Assembly: GCF_015356855.1 (NCBI RefSeq)
Contig: NZ_ARXR01000007.1
Coordinates: 62,001 to 126,000 of the forward strand
Direction: 5' to 3'
Source: Alloalcanivorax venustensis ISO4
Lineage (GTDB): Bacteria; Pseudomonadota; Gammaproteobacteria; Pseudomonadales; Alcanivoracaceae
Length of the DNA: 64,000 bases
Part shown: positions 7,880 through 15,556 of the stretch, one piece after another
Layout: every line of letters begins with the position of its first letter
Numbering within the stretch: the stretch's first letter is position 1
Made by a program: the position numbers and the translations under genes
Notes under the pieces: generated by a model
Told to the model about the DNA's origin: nothing
Database searches by the model: none
The model's input: the letters and a program-made list of their open reading frames with translations, nothing else

Positions 7880-9676
7880 ATGCCTGATTACAAGGCTCCC
7901 CTGCGCGACATGCGCTTTGTGCTGAACGAAGTTCTCGACCTGGACGGCCACTACGCCAAACTGGGTCTGGAAGAAGTGAACAGCGAACTGCTCAACGCCT
8001 TCCTGGAAGAGGGCGCCAAGTTCGCCGAAAACGAGCTGTCGCCCCTGAACCGTTCCGGTGACGAGGAAGGCTGCGGTTTCGAGAACGGCGTGGTGACCAC
8101 CCCGAAAGGCTTCAAGGAAGCCTACGCCAAGTACGTGGAAGGCGGTTGGCCGGCCATGGGCGGCGACCCGGAATTCGGCGGCCAGGGCCTGCCGGGCTCC
8201 TCCAGCATCGCCATCTCCGAAATGACCGGCACCGCCAACTGGTCCTGGAGCATGTACCCGGGCCTGTCCCACGGCGCGGTGGCGACCATCGAAGCCCACG
8301 GCACCGACGAGCAGAAGCAGACCTACCTGCCCAAGCTCACCAGCGGTGAATGGACCGGCACCATGTGCCTGACCGAAGCCCACTGTGGTTCCGACCTGGG
8401 TCTGCTCAAGACCAAGGCCGAGCCCCAGGCCGACGGCTCCTACAAGATCACCGGCACCAAGATCTTCATCTCCGCCGGCGAACACGACATGGCCGACAAC
8501 ATCGTCCACATCGTGCTGGCCCGCCTGCCGGACGCGCCCAAGGGCACCAAGGGTATCTCCCTGTTCATCGTGCCCAAGTTCCTCACCGACGGTAACGGCG
8601 GCGTGGGCGAGCGCAACGGCGTGGCCTGCGGCTCCATCGAACACAAGATGGGCATCAAGGCGTCCGCCACCTGCGTGATGAACTTCGACGGCGCCACCGG
8701 CTACCTGATCGGCCCGGAGAACAAAGGCCTGAACTGCATGTTCACCTTTATGAACTTCGCCCGTCTGGGTACCGCCATCCAGGGCGTGGCCCACGCCGAG
8801 CTGGGTTTCCAGGGCGGCCTGACCTACGCCAAGGACCGCCTCGCCATGCGCAGCCTGTCCGGCGCCAAGAACGCCGACGGCCCGGCCGACCCGATCATCG
8901 TGCACCCGGACGTGCGCCGCATGCTGCTGACCAGCAAGGCGTTCGCCGAAGGCGGCCGCGCGCTGGTGTACTTCTGCGCCCAGCTGGGTGACACCGTGAA
9001 GCTGGCCAAGGACGAGGAAGAGCGCAAAGAGGCCGACGCCCTGATGGCGCTGCTGACGCCGATCGCCAAGGCGTTCGTCACCGAGGTGGGTCTGGAAGCG
9101 GCCAACCACGGCGTGCAGATCTACGGCGGCCACGGTTTCATCCGCGAGTGGGGCATGGAGCAGAACCTGCGTGACGCGCGCATCTCCACCCTGTACGAAG
9201 GCACCACCGGCATCCAGGCGCTGGACCTGCTGGGCCGCAAGGTGTTGATGACCCAGGGCCAGGCCCTGCGCAACTTCACCAAGATCATCCACAAGTTCTG
9301 CGAAGCCAACGCCGACAACGACAAGCTCAAGGAGCTGATCGAGCCGCTGGCGGCCAGCAACAAAGAGTGGGGCGATCTGACCCAGGCCATCGGTATGCAG
9401 GCGATGCAGAACCCGGAGTACGCCGGCGGCGCCTCCGTGGATTACCTGATGTACTCCGGTTACGTGACCCTGGCCTACCTGTGGGCGCTGATGGCCAGCA
9501 AGGCCCAGGCGCAGCTCGACGCCGGCGCCGGCGACGAGGACTTCTACAAGGCCAAGATCAGCACCGCGCGTTTCTACTTCAAGCGCATTCTGCCCCGTAT
9601 CGCCGGCCACAAAGGCGCTATCGAGGGTGGCATCGACAGCCTGATGGAGCTGGACGCGGAGCACTTCGCGTTCTGA
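7880..9676 (+). CDS. Acyl-CoA dehydrogenase, long ~600-residue type (paralogue 1)
   Basis: Protein of 598 residues: acyl-CoA dehydrogenase N-terminal, middle and C-terminal domains plus the extra C-terminal domain of the 600-residue bacterial class. Visible markers are MCLTEAHCGSDLG (flavin/substrate-binding middle domain), ITGTKIFISAGEHD, GGHGFIREWGMEQ and YEGTTGIQALDLLGRK near the FAD and active site. It oxidises acyl-CoA to trans-2-enoyl-CoA in fatty acid or alkane-derived acid catabolism. The ATG at 7880 follows GGGAG at seven bases; the frame runs open about 50 codons upstream. It is followed by a strong terminator and is closely related to the gene at 13610. Confidence 0.95.
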   Translation: MPDYKAPLRDMRFVLNEVLDLDGHYAKLGLEEVNSELLNAFLEEGAKFAENELSPLNRSGDEEGCGFENGVVTTPKGFKEAYAKYVEGGWPAMGGDPEFGGQGLPGSSSIAISEMTGTANWSWSMYPGLSHGAVATIEAHGTDEQKQTYLPKLTSGEWTGTMCLTEAHCGSDLGLLKTKAEPQADGSYKITGTKIFISAGEHDMADNIVHIVLARLPDAPKGTKGISLFIVPKFLTDGNGGVGERNGVACGSIEHKMGIKASATCVMNFDGATGYLIGPENKGLNCMFTFMNFARLGTAIQGVAHAELGFQGGLTYAKDRLAMRSLSGAKNADGPADPIIVHPDVRRMLLTSKAFAEGGRALVYFCAQLGDTVKLAKDEEERKEADALMALLTPIAKAFVTEVGLEAANHGVQIYGGHGFIREWGMEQNLRDARISTLYEGTTGIQALDLLGRKVLMTQGQALRNFTKIIHKFCEANADNDKLKELIEPLAASNKEWGDLTQAIGMQAMQNPEYAGGASVDYLMYSGYVTLAYLWALMASKAQAQLDAGAGDEDFYKAKISTARFYFKRILPRIAGHKGAIEGGIDSLMELDAEHFAF

Positions 9677-9699
9677 TTGCGGCCGTCACTGTACGACCG

Positions 9700-9730
9700 A
9701 AAAGCCCGGCCTTCGCGCCGGGCTTTTTTT
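9700..9730 (+). terminator. Rho-independent terminator of acyl-CoA dehydrogenase 1
   Basis: A-tract and stem AAAAGCCCGG pair with CCGGGCTTTT, ending in seven T residues, 24 bases after the stop codon. Confidence 0.93.
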
Positions 9731-9746
9731 GTGGTGTGTGGCACCT

Positions 9747-9805
9747 GTGGGGAGCTTGCCTGGCAAGCGAAAGGGTGGCGTTAGCCACCCGGCAGGATCC
9801 CAGAG
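9747..9805 (+). repeat. REP-like two-hairpin repeat, copy C
   Basis: Layout: GTGGGGA, stem 1 (GCTTGCC-T-GGCAAGC), GAAA, stem 2 (GGGTGGC-GTTA-GCCACCC), then GGCAGGATCCCAGAG. Both stems differ in sequence from copies A and B but stay paired. It lies between a terminator and the promoter region of the DUF945 gene. Confidence 0.8.
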
Positions 9806-9923
9806 ACGCTTTTGTGCGGCTGGAAGCTGCGAACCGCGTGGTGAAAATTTCCCGGCGATGCCGTTATAGTTAGCGGCTGGGGGTACCGGCTGCCGGCCGG
9901 AACAATAATATTCTGGGGGAAAA

Positions 9924-11402
9924 ATGAAAAAACTGCTTCTCGCGGTCCTGGTGCTGGGCGGGCTCTGGCTGGCCGCCGGCTATGTGATCGGCAATAAGGT
10001 GGAAGACACGGTGCGCGCCCAGGTGGCGGGCCAGGAAATCATACCGGGCTCCGACCTGGTGCGGCTGGATATCGCCGAGTACGACAAGGGGCTGTTCGGC
10101 GCCGACACGCGTATTTGTCTGGTGTTTGATCGGCTGCCGCCGGATATGGCCATGCTGCAGGCCTACTCCGGCAAGCTTTGTGATCGCGGCGAGATTCACT
10201 ACGGGCCGCTGCTGTTCGGCCCCGACGGTCCGTCCTTGGGGCTCGCCTACGCGCGCAGCGAGCTGGACCTGAGCCCGCTGCCGCCGGAAATCAAGCAGAT
10301 GGTCGACGGCCTGTTCGCCGGCCAGCCGCCGGTGATCGGGCACAGCTGGTATACCTTCGACGGCGGCGTGGACCTGCGTGTGCTGGTGTCGCCGTTCCGG
10401 TTCGAGAGCCCGGAGCTGAGTGCCTCGCTGGCGGAGCTGCGCATGGACGGTCGGGTCGACGACCCGGTCGCCAAGGTCGGCGACTTCTTTGTGCGCGGCC
10501 GCGACCTGCGCGTGGCCGGCCCGCAGGGCGCCCTGGTGCTGCCCGAGCTGGACGCGGAAGTCCGCCTTAAGGCCATGCTCGGCGAGGTGCTGCCGCTGAT
10601 CGACATGACCATGGCGGCCAACGGTCTCAGCGTCAGCGCCGGTGGCCGCGAGCAGGTGGCGGGCAACGTGACCCTGCGCACCCGCACCCGGGAAGACGGC
10701 GATACCCTGAGCGGCGACAGCGGCCTGTGGCTGGACGCGCTGAGCGGTGACCAGGTGCCGGAGCGCGTCGACAGCGCCTGGCTGGGCTTTGACTGGCACG
10801 GCTTCGACCGCGCCGCCGCCATCCGCGTGCAGCGCATCTCCCAGGAGCTGGACAGTCTGCAACTGGAAATGATGATGCAGGCGATGAGCGGCGAGGGTGA
10901 CTCCGCCGCGATGCAGGAGAAGGGCGAGCGGATGGCCGCGTTGGGGGAAGAGATGATCACCGTGATGAGCACCCAGCTGCTGCATCCCGAACGCACCGGC
11001 ATGACCGTCAAGATGGTGGTGGACGGCGCCGGCGAACGCCAGCTCACCCTGGACAGCGCCCTCGACTACAACGGCCTGGACGGCCTCAACCCGAGCTTCG
11101 CCGAGCTGCAGATGCTGCCGCCCGCGGCGCTGGCCCGGCTGGTCGACCTGAGTGTGGATTTCGACGCCGCCTCCGCGCTGCTGCCGCCCGGCCTGCGCGC
11201 CGGCCTGGTGGATTACCAAAGCAGCGGCTGGCTACGCCAGCAGGACGGCCGGTTACGTACCCGCCTGACACTGGAGCAGGGCGAGGTCACTCTCAATGGG
11301 GCGTCGATGACGGTCGAGGAACTGATGAGCAAGGGCCAGGCGGCCGCCCGCGGTGGGGTGAGTGCTGACTTGCCGGAGACCTTGGACAGCGGCGGCTATT
11401 AA
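9924..11402 (+). CDS. DUF945 (YdgA-like) family protein
   Basis: Protein of 492 residues with an N-terminal membrane anchor or uncleaved signal (KKLLLAVLVLGGLWLAAGY) followed by VIGNKVEDTV and a long extracytoplasmic part rich in alternating beta-strand pattern, as in E. coli YdgA (DUF945). Such proteins are inner-membrane or periplasmic and of unknown biochemical role. A GGGGG ribosome site precedes ATG 9924. It is a single gene flanked by an upstream repeat and a convergent hydrolase gene. Family assignment is firm; function is not. Confidence 0.88.
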   Translation: MKKLLLAVLVLGGLWLAAGYVIGNKVEDTVRAQVAGQEIIPGSDLVRLDIAEYDKGLFGADTRICLVFDRLPPDMAMLQAYSGKLCDRGEIHYGPLLFGPDGPSLGLAYARSELDLSPLPPEIKQMVDGLFAGQPPVIGHSWYTFDGGVDLRVLVSPFRFESPELSASLAELRMDGRVDDPVAKVGDFFVRGRDLRVAGPQGALVLPELDAEVRLKAMLGEVLPLIDMTMAANGLSVSAGGREQVAGNVTLRTRTREDGDTLSGDSGLWLDALSGDQVPERVDSAWLGFDWHGFDRAAAIRVQRISQELDSLQLEMMMQAMSGEGDSAAMQEKGERMAALGEEMITVMSTQLLHPERTGMTVKMVVDGAGERQLTLDSALDYNGLDGLNPSFAELQMLPPAALARLVDLSVDFDAASALLPPGLRAGLVDYQSSGWLRQQDGRLRTRLTLEQGEVTLNGASMTVEELMSKGQAAARGGVSADLPETLDSGGY

Positions 11403-11446
11403 CCCCGCTGCCGGGGCGCCCGCCGTTTCGGCGAGCGCCCACCGGG

Positions 11447-12070
11447 TCAGGCTTTCGAGGTCAGGGTGTTGTAGCTGGTGATCAGATTGCGGTAATCCGG
11501 AATGTGATTGGAAAACAGCGTACCCAGGCCCTCGATGTCGTTGCGCCAGTCGCGGTGCAACTCACAGGCGGCGCCGAACCAGGTCATCAACTGCGCGCCC
11601 GCGGCGGTCATCCGCTGCCAGGCGGCGTCGCGGGTCATGGCGTTGAAGGTGCCGGACGCGTCCGTGATCACGAACACTTCGAAGCCCTTCTCCAGAGCCG
11701 ACAGGGCCGGGAACGCCACGCACACCTCGGTGACCACGCCGGCGATGATCAGCTGCTTCTTGCCGGTGGCCTTCACCGCGTTGAGGAAATCCTCGTTGTC
11801 CCAGGCGTTGATCTGGCCGGGCCGCGCGATGTAGGGCGCGTCCGGGAACTGCGCCTTGAGCTCCGGCACCAGCGGGCCGTTGGGGCCGTCCTCGAAACTG
11901 GTGGTGAGGATGGTGGGTAGCTGGAAGTACTCGGCCATATCCGCCAGGGCCAGCACGTTGTTTTTGAAGCGGTCCGGGTCGATGTCGCGGACCAGCGACA
12001 ACAGGCCGGCCTGATGGTCCACCAGCAGTACCGCCGCGTCGTCCTTATTCAAGCGATTGTAAGTACTCAT
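11447..12070 (-). CDS. Isochorismatase-family hydrolase, YcaC-like
   Basis: Protein of 207 residues. The cysteine-hydrolase triad positions are visible: Asp in LLVDHQAGLL, Lys in the KKQLIIAGV region, and Cys in VVTEVCVAFPAL. The cis-peptide segment GVVTEV and overall length match the octameric YcaC group. The natural substrate of this group is unresolved; small amides or isochorismate-like esters are proposed. It is divergent from a LysR regulator, 132 bases away, which makes it the probable regulatory target. Confidence 0.9.
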   Translation of the reverse strand: MSTYNRLNKDDAAVLLVDHQAGLLSLVRDIDPDRFKNNVLALADMAEYFQLPTILTTSFEDGPNGPLVPELKAQFPDAPYIARPGQINAWDNEDFLNAVKATGKKQLIIAGVVTEVCVAFPALSALEKGFEVFVITDASGTFNAMTRDAAWQRMTAAGAQLMTWFGAACELHRDWRNDIEGLGTLFSNHIPDYRNLITSYNTLTSKA

Positions 12071-12202
12071 GATATAGCTCCTTGATGGCTGGAGAAGCCG
12101 GCTGCCTCTCCATGCTTTGAATGCTATAAATGAGACGGTATGCCCGGTAGTGGGCTAAAGTGCTACGCTTTGTTCTATTTATGGGACGATAATGGCGGCG
12201 CA

Positions 12203-13108
12203 ATGGAAAACCTGAACGACCTCTATTACTTCGCGCAAACCGTGGAGCACGGCGGCTTCGCGCCGGCCGGCCGCGCCATCGGCGTGCCCAAATCCAAACT
12301 CAGCCGCCGGGTGGCGGCCCTGGAAGAGCGGCTCGGCGTGCGCCTGATCCACCGTTCCACCCGCCACTTCTCCACCACCGAGACCGGGCACACCTACTAC
12401 GAGCACTGCAAGGCCATGCTGGTGGAGGCGGACGCCGCCCAGGAGGCCATCGACAGCGTGCGGGCGGAGCCCCGCGGGGTGATCCGGCTGGCTTGTCCGG
12501 TGACGCTTTTGCATGTGCACGTGGGCCCGTTCCTGGCCGGCTTCATGCGCGATTACCCGGGGGTCACCGTGCATCTGGAGGCCACCAACCGCCGGGTCGA
12601 TCTGGTGCACGAAGCGGTGGACGTGGCGATCCGCGTCCGTCAACCGCCGCTGGAGGACAGCGACCTGGTGATGAAGGTGCTGTCCGAGCGGCACCTGGGG
12701 CTGCTCGCCAGCCCGGATCTGATCCAACGCCACGGCACGCCCGCCGGACCGGAAGACCTGGCCGGCTGGCCCACGCTGTGGCTGGGCAGCCCGGCGCCGC
12801 GCTATGAATGGGACCTGTACGGCCCCGGAGACCGGCCGCTATCGGTGCGCCATGTACCGCGCTTCGTGACCACCGATATGGTGGCCCTGCGCCGGGCGGC
12901 GCTGGGCGGGGTCGGGGTGGTGCAACTGCCGCTGCTGACCGTCCGTGACGCCCTGGCGCGGGGCGACCTGGTCCATCTGCTGCCGGACTGGGCTCCGCGC
13001 CGGGATATTATTCATGCGGTGTTTCCGTCCCGCCGCGGCATGCTGCCGGCGGTGCGCGCCCTGATCGACAGCCTGGCGGCCTACTACGCCTCCTTCGAGG
13101 AGCAATAG
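12203..13108 (+). CDS. LysR-family transcriptional regulator
   Basis: Protein of 301 residues. The winged HTH comes first (MENLNDLYYFAQTVEHGGF, then SKLSRRVAALEERLGVRLI, residues 1-60), and a periplasmic-binding-like effector domain follows. The ATG at 12203 starts the conserved domain; the frame extends 21 codons upstream without similarity. The HTH and the STRHFSTTE segment resemble the LysR subgroup that controls divergent oxidoreductase or hydrolase genes. The divergent YcaC-like gene is the likely target; the effector is unknown. Confidence 0.93.
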   Translation: MENLNDLYYFAQTVEHGGFAPAGRAIGVPKSKLSRRVAALEERLGVRLIHRSTRHFSTTETGHTYYEHCKAMLVEADAAQEAIDSVRAEPRGVIRLACPVTLLHVHVGPFLAGFMRDYPGVTVHLEATNRRVDLVHEAVDVAIRVRQPPLEDSDLVMKVLSERHLGLLASPDLIQRHGTPAGPEDLAGWPTLWLGSPAPRYEWDLYGPGDRPLSVRHVPRFVTTDMVALRRAALGGVGVVQLPLLTVRDALARGDLVHLLPDWAPRRDIIHAVFPSRRGMLPAVRALIDSLAAYYASFEEQ

Positions 13109-13152
13109 GCCGCCGCTGGCCCGGCGGGGGGCCGCCGTGCTGTAATCAGCCC

Positions 13153-13569
13153 ATGATCAAGGTATTCCTGTGGCGTGCCCTGGCGCTGCTGTGCGTGGCC
13201 CTGGGCTTGATCGGCGTGGTTCTGCCGGGCATGCCCACCGTGGTGTTCATGCTGGTGGCCGCCTGGGCCGGCGCCCGGGGCTGGCCGCGCCTGGAGTCCT
13301 GGTTGCTGGATCATCCCCGTTATGGGCCGCCCATCCTCCATTGGCGTGAGCGCGGCGCCATATCCCGGCGCGGCAAATGCGCCGCCTCCACCATGATGCT
13401 CGTCAGTATCGGCATCATCGCCTTGTCCCCCGTGCCCAACCCGGTCAAGATCGGCGTCCCGCTGTTTCTGTGCGCCCTGATGTTGTGGCTGTGGCGCCGC
13501 CCGGAGCCCCGGGAAGAGGATGAACGGCGGGTCACAAATAAACATTTACGCCCTGTTCGCCGGGACTAA
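13153..13569 (+). CDS. YbaN family (DUF454) inner-membrane protein
   Basis: Protein of 138 residues. It starts with a transmembrane segment (ALALLCVALGLIGVVLPGMP) carrying the family GxxGxxLPxxPT motif, a conserved cytoplasmic stretch (ESWLLDHPRYGPPI, WRERGAISRRGK), and a second hydrophobic region. Function is unknown across the family. It starts 44 bases after the LysR gene and ends 40 bases before the second acyl-CoA dehydrogenase, so it may be co-transcribed with either. Confidence 0.9.
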   Translation: MIKVFLWRALALLCVALGLIGVVLPGMPTVVFMLVAAWAGARGWPRLESWLLDHPRYGPPILHWRERGAISRRGKCAASTMMLVSIGIIALSPVPNPVKIGVPLFLCALMLWLWRRPEPREEDERRVTNKHLRPVRRD

Positions 13570-13609
13570 ACTATCGTCCCGCGACCAAGCTGTTTCGGGA
13601 GATATGCCA

Positions 13610-15385
13610 ATGGCCACCTATAAAGCGCCCCTGGAAGACATGCGCTTCGTCCTTAACGATGTGTTCGAGGCCGATAAGCTCTGGGCTTCCATGTCCGCCA
13701 CCGCCGAGGTGACCCGCGATCTGTCCGACGCGATCCTCGATGAAGCGGGCAAGATGGTGGAAAACCTGCTGTTCCCGCTCAACCGGGAAGGCGACGAGCA
13801 GGGCTGCCACTTCGACAACGGCGAAGTGACCACCCCCGAAGGCTTCAAGGAAGCCTTCAAGACCTACGCCGAGAACGGCTGGAGCGCGTTTTCCGGCAAC
13901 CCGGAATTCGGTGGCCAGGGCATGCCCAAATCCCTGGCGGTGTTGTTCGAGGAGATGATGCACAGCGCCAACTCCTCGTTCGCGCTGTACCCGGCGCTCA
14001 CCAACGGCGCCACCCTGTGCCTGGACGCGCACGCCTCCGAAGAGCTCAAGCAGGCCTACCTGCCCAAGCTCTACAGCGGCGAGTGGAGCGGCACCATGTG
14101 CCTCACCGAGCCGCACTGCGGCACCGACCTGGGCATCATGCGCTCCAAGGCGGTGCCCAACGACGACGGCTCCTACAACATCTCCGGCACCAAGATCTTC
14201 ATCACCGGCGGTGAGCACGACATGGTGGACAACATCATCCACCTGGTGCTGGCCAAGCTGCCGGACGCCCCCGCCGGCTCCAAGGGCATTTCCCTGTTCC
14301 TGGTGCCCAAGTTCCTGCCCGACGCCAACGGCGACGCCGGGGAGCGCAACGGCGTGGCCGCCGGTTCCATCGAGCACAAGATGGGCATCAAGGGCTCCGC
14401 CACCTGCGTAATGAACTTCGACGACGCCAAGGGCTGGATCATCGGCGAGCCCAACCAGGGCCTGGCGGCCATGTTCACGATGATGAACTACGAGCGCCTG
14501 TCCATCGGCATCCAGGGCCTGGGTCTGGGTGAGGTGAGCTACCAGAGCGCCGCCGACTACGCCCGCGAGCGCCTGCAGGGCCGCGCCGCCACCGGCGTCC
14601 AGAACGAAGGCGGCAACGCCGACCCGATCATCGTCCACGGCGACGTGCGCCGCATGCTGCTGACCATGCGCGCCCTCAACGAAGGCGGCCGGGCGCTGTC
14701 CGCCTATGTGGGCATGGAGCTGGACAAGGCCAAGTTCTCCGAGGACGAGGCCGAGAAAAAAGCCGCCCAGGACCGGGTCGCCCTGATGACCCCGGTGGCC
14801 AAGGCGTTCTTCACCGACCGCGGCTTCGACACCACCGTGATCGGCCAGCAGGTGTTCGGCGGCCACGGCTACGTGCGTGAGTGGGGCATGGAGCAATTCG
14901 TGCGCGACTGCCGCATCTCGCAGATCTACGAAGGCACCAACGGCATCCAGGCGCTGGATCTGGCCGGCCGCAAAGTGACCCGCAACGGCGGTAAATACGT
15001 GGAAGCGTACCTCGCCGACATCCGCCGCTGGATCGACGACAACGCCAACCAGCCGGGCCTGGACGGCATCAAGGAACGTCTGGTCAGCGCCGTGGAGCTG
15101 CTGGAAAGCACCACCACCGAGATGCTGCGCCAGGCCGGCGACAACCCGGACGCGGTCAACGCCAACGCGGTGGAATACCTCGACCTGTTCGGTTACGTCA
15201 CCTACGCCTGGCTGTGGGCGCGCATGATGGTCACCGCCGCGCAACGCGACGACGACTTCGGCCGCGCCAAGGTCACCGTGGGCCGCTTCTACTACGAGCG
15301 CCTGCTGCCCCGCGCCGGCGCCCTGGCCGAGCAGATCAAGGCCGGTGCCGGCACCATGATGAGCCTGGATCAGGACCTGTTCTGA
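13610..15385 (+). CDS. Acyl-CoA dehydrogenase, long ~600-residue type (paralogue 2)
   Basis: Protein of 591 residues with the same domain order and signature segments as the enzyme at 7880: MCLTEPHCGTDLG, ISGTKIFITGGEHD, HKMGIKGSATCVMNFD, GGHGYVREWGMEQ, YEGTNGIQALDL. The ATG at 13610 is preferred over that at 13604, because GGGAG then sits at eight bases, as in the paralogue. The reaction is FAD-dependent alpha-beta dehydrogenation of acyl-CoA; chain-length preference cannot be read from the sequence. A strong terminator follows. Confidence 0.95.
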   Translation: MATYKAPLEDMRFVLNDVFEADKLWASMSATAEVTRDLSDAILDEAGKMVENLLFPLNREGDEQGCHFDNGEVTTPEGFKEAFKTYAENGWSAFSGNPEFGGQGMPKSLAVLFEEMMHSANSSFALYPALTNGATLCLDAHASEELKQAYLPKLYSGEWSGTMCLTEPHCGTDLGIMRSKAVPNDDGSYNISGTKIFITGGEHDMVDNIIHLVLAKLPDAPAGSKGISLFLVPKFLPDANGDAGERNGVAAGSIEHKMGIKGSATCVMNFDDAKGWIIGEPNQGLAAMFTMMNYERLSIGIQGLGLGEVSYQSAADYARERLQGRAATGVQNEGGNADPIIVHGDVRRMLLTMRALNEGGRALSAYVGMELDKAKFSEDEAEKKAAQDRVALMTPVAKAFFTDRGFDTTVIGQQVFGGHGYVREWGMEQFVRDCRISQIYEGTNGIQALDLAGRKVTRNGGKYVEAYLADIRRWIDDNANQPGLDGIKERLVSAVELLESTTTEMLRQAGDNPDAVNANAVEYLDLFGYVTYAWLWARMMVTAAQRDDDFGRAKVTVGRFYYERLLPRAGALAEQIKAGAGTMMSLDQDLF

Positions 15386-15411
15386 TCCCCCGGTTCTGAT
15401 TCTGGAAACCT

Positions 15412-15440
15412 AAAAAGCGGCCTTCGGGCCGCTTTTTTTT
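15412..15440 (+). terminator. Rho-independent terminator of acyl-CoA dehydrogenase 2
   Basis: AAAAAGCGGCC-TTCG-GGCCGC followed by eight T residues, 26 bases after the stop. Confidence 0.95.
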
Positions 15441-15556
15441 GCACTGACATAAATGCTGTCACGTTCTGTTCACGCCCCTGCAATCAATGGCAACTAACTT
15501 ACCGCTTTTGGCCGCTGGCCTGTCAGTCAGTCCTTTCTATACCGGGAGAGAAAATC

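Noticed and set aside
6364-7881. Extended N-terminus of phospholipase A (505 codons)
   Set aside because: The signal peptide begins at 7425; the upstream frame crosses the Trm112-like gene, which is real.
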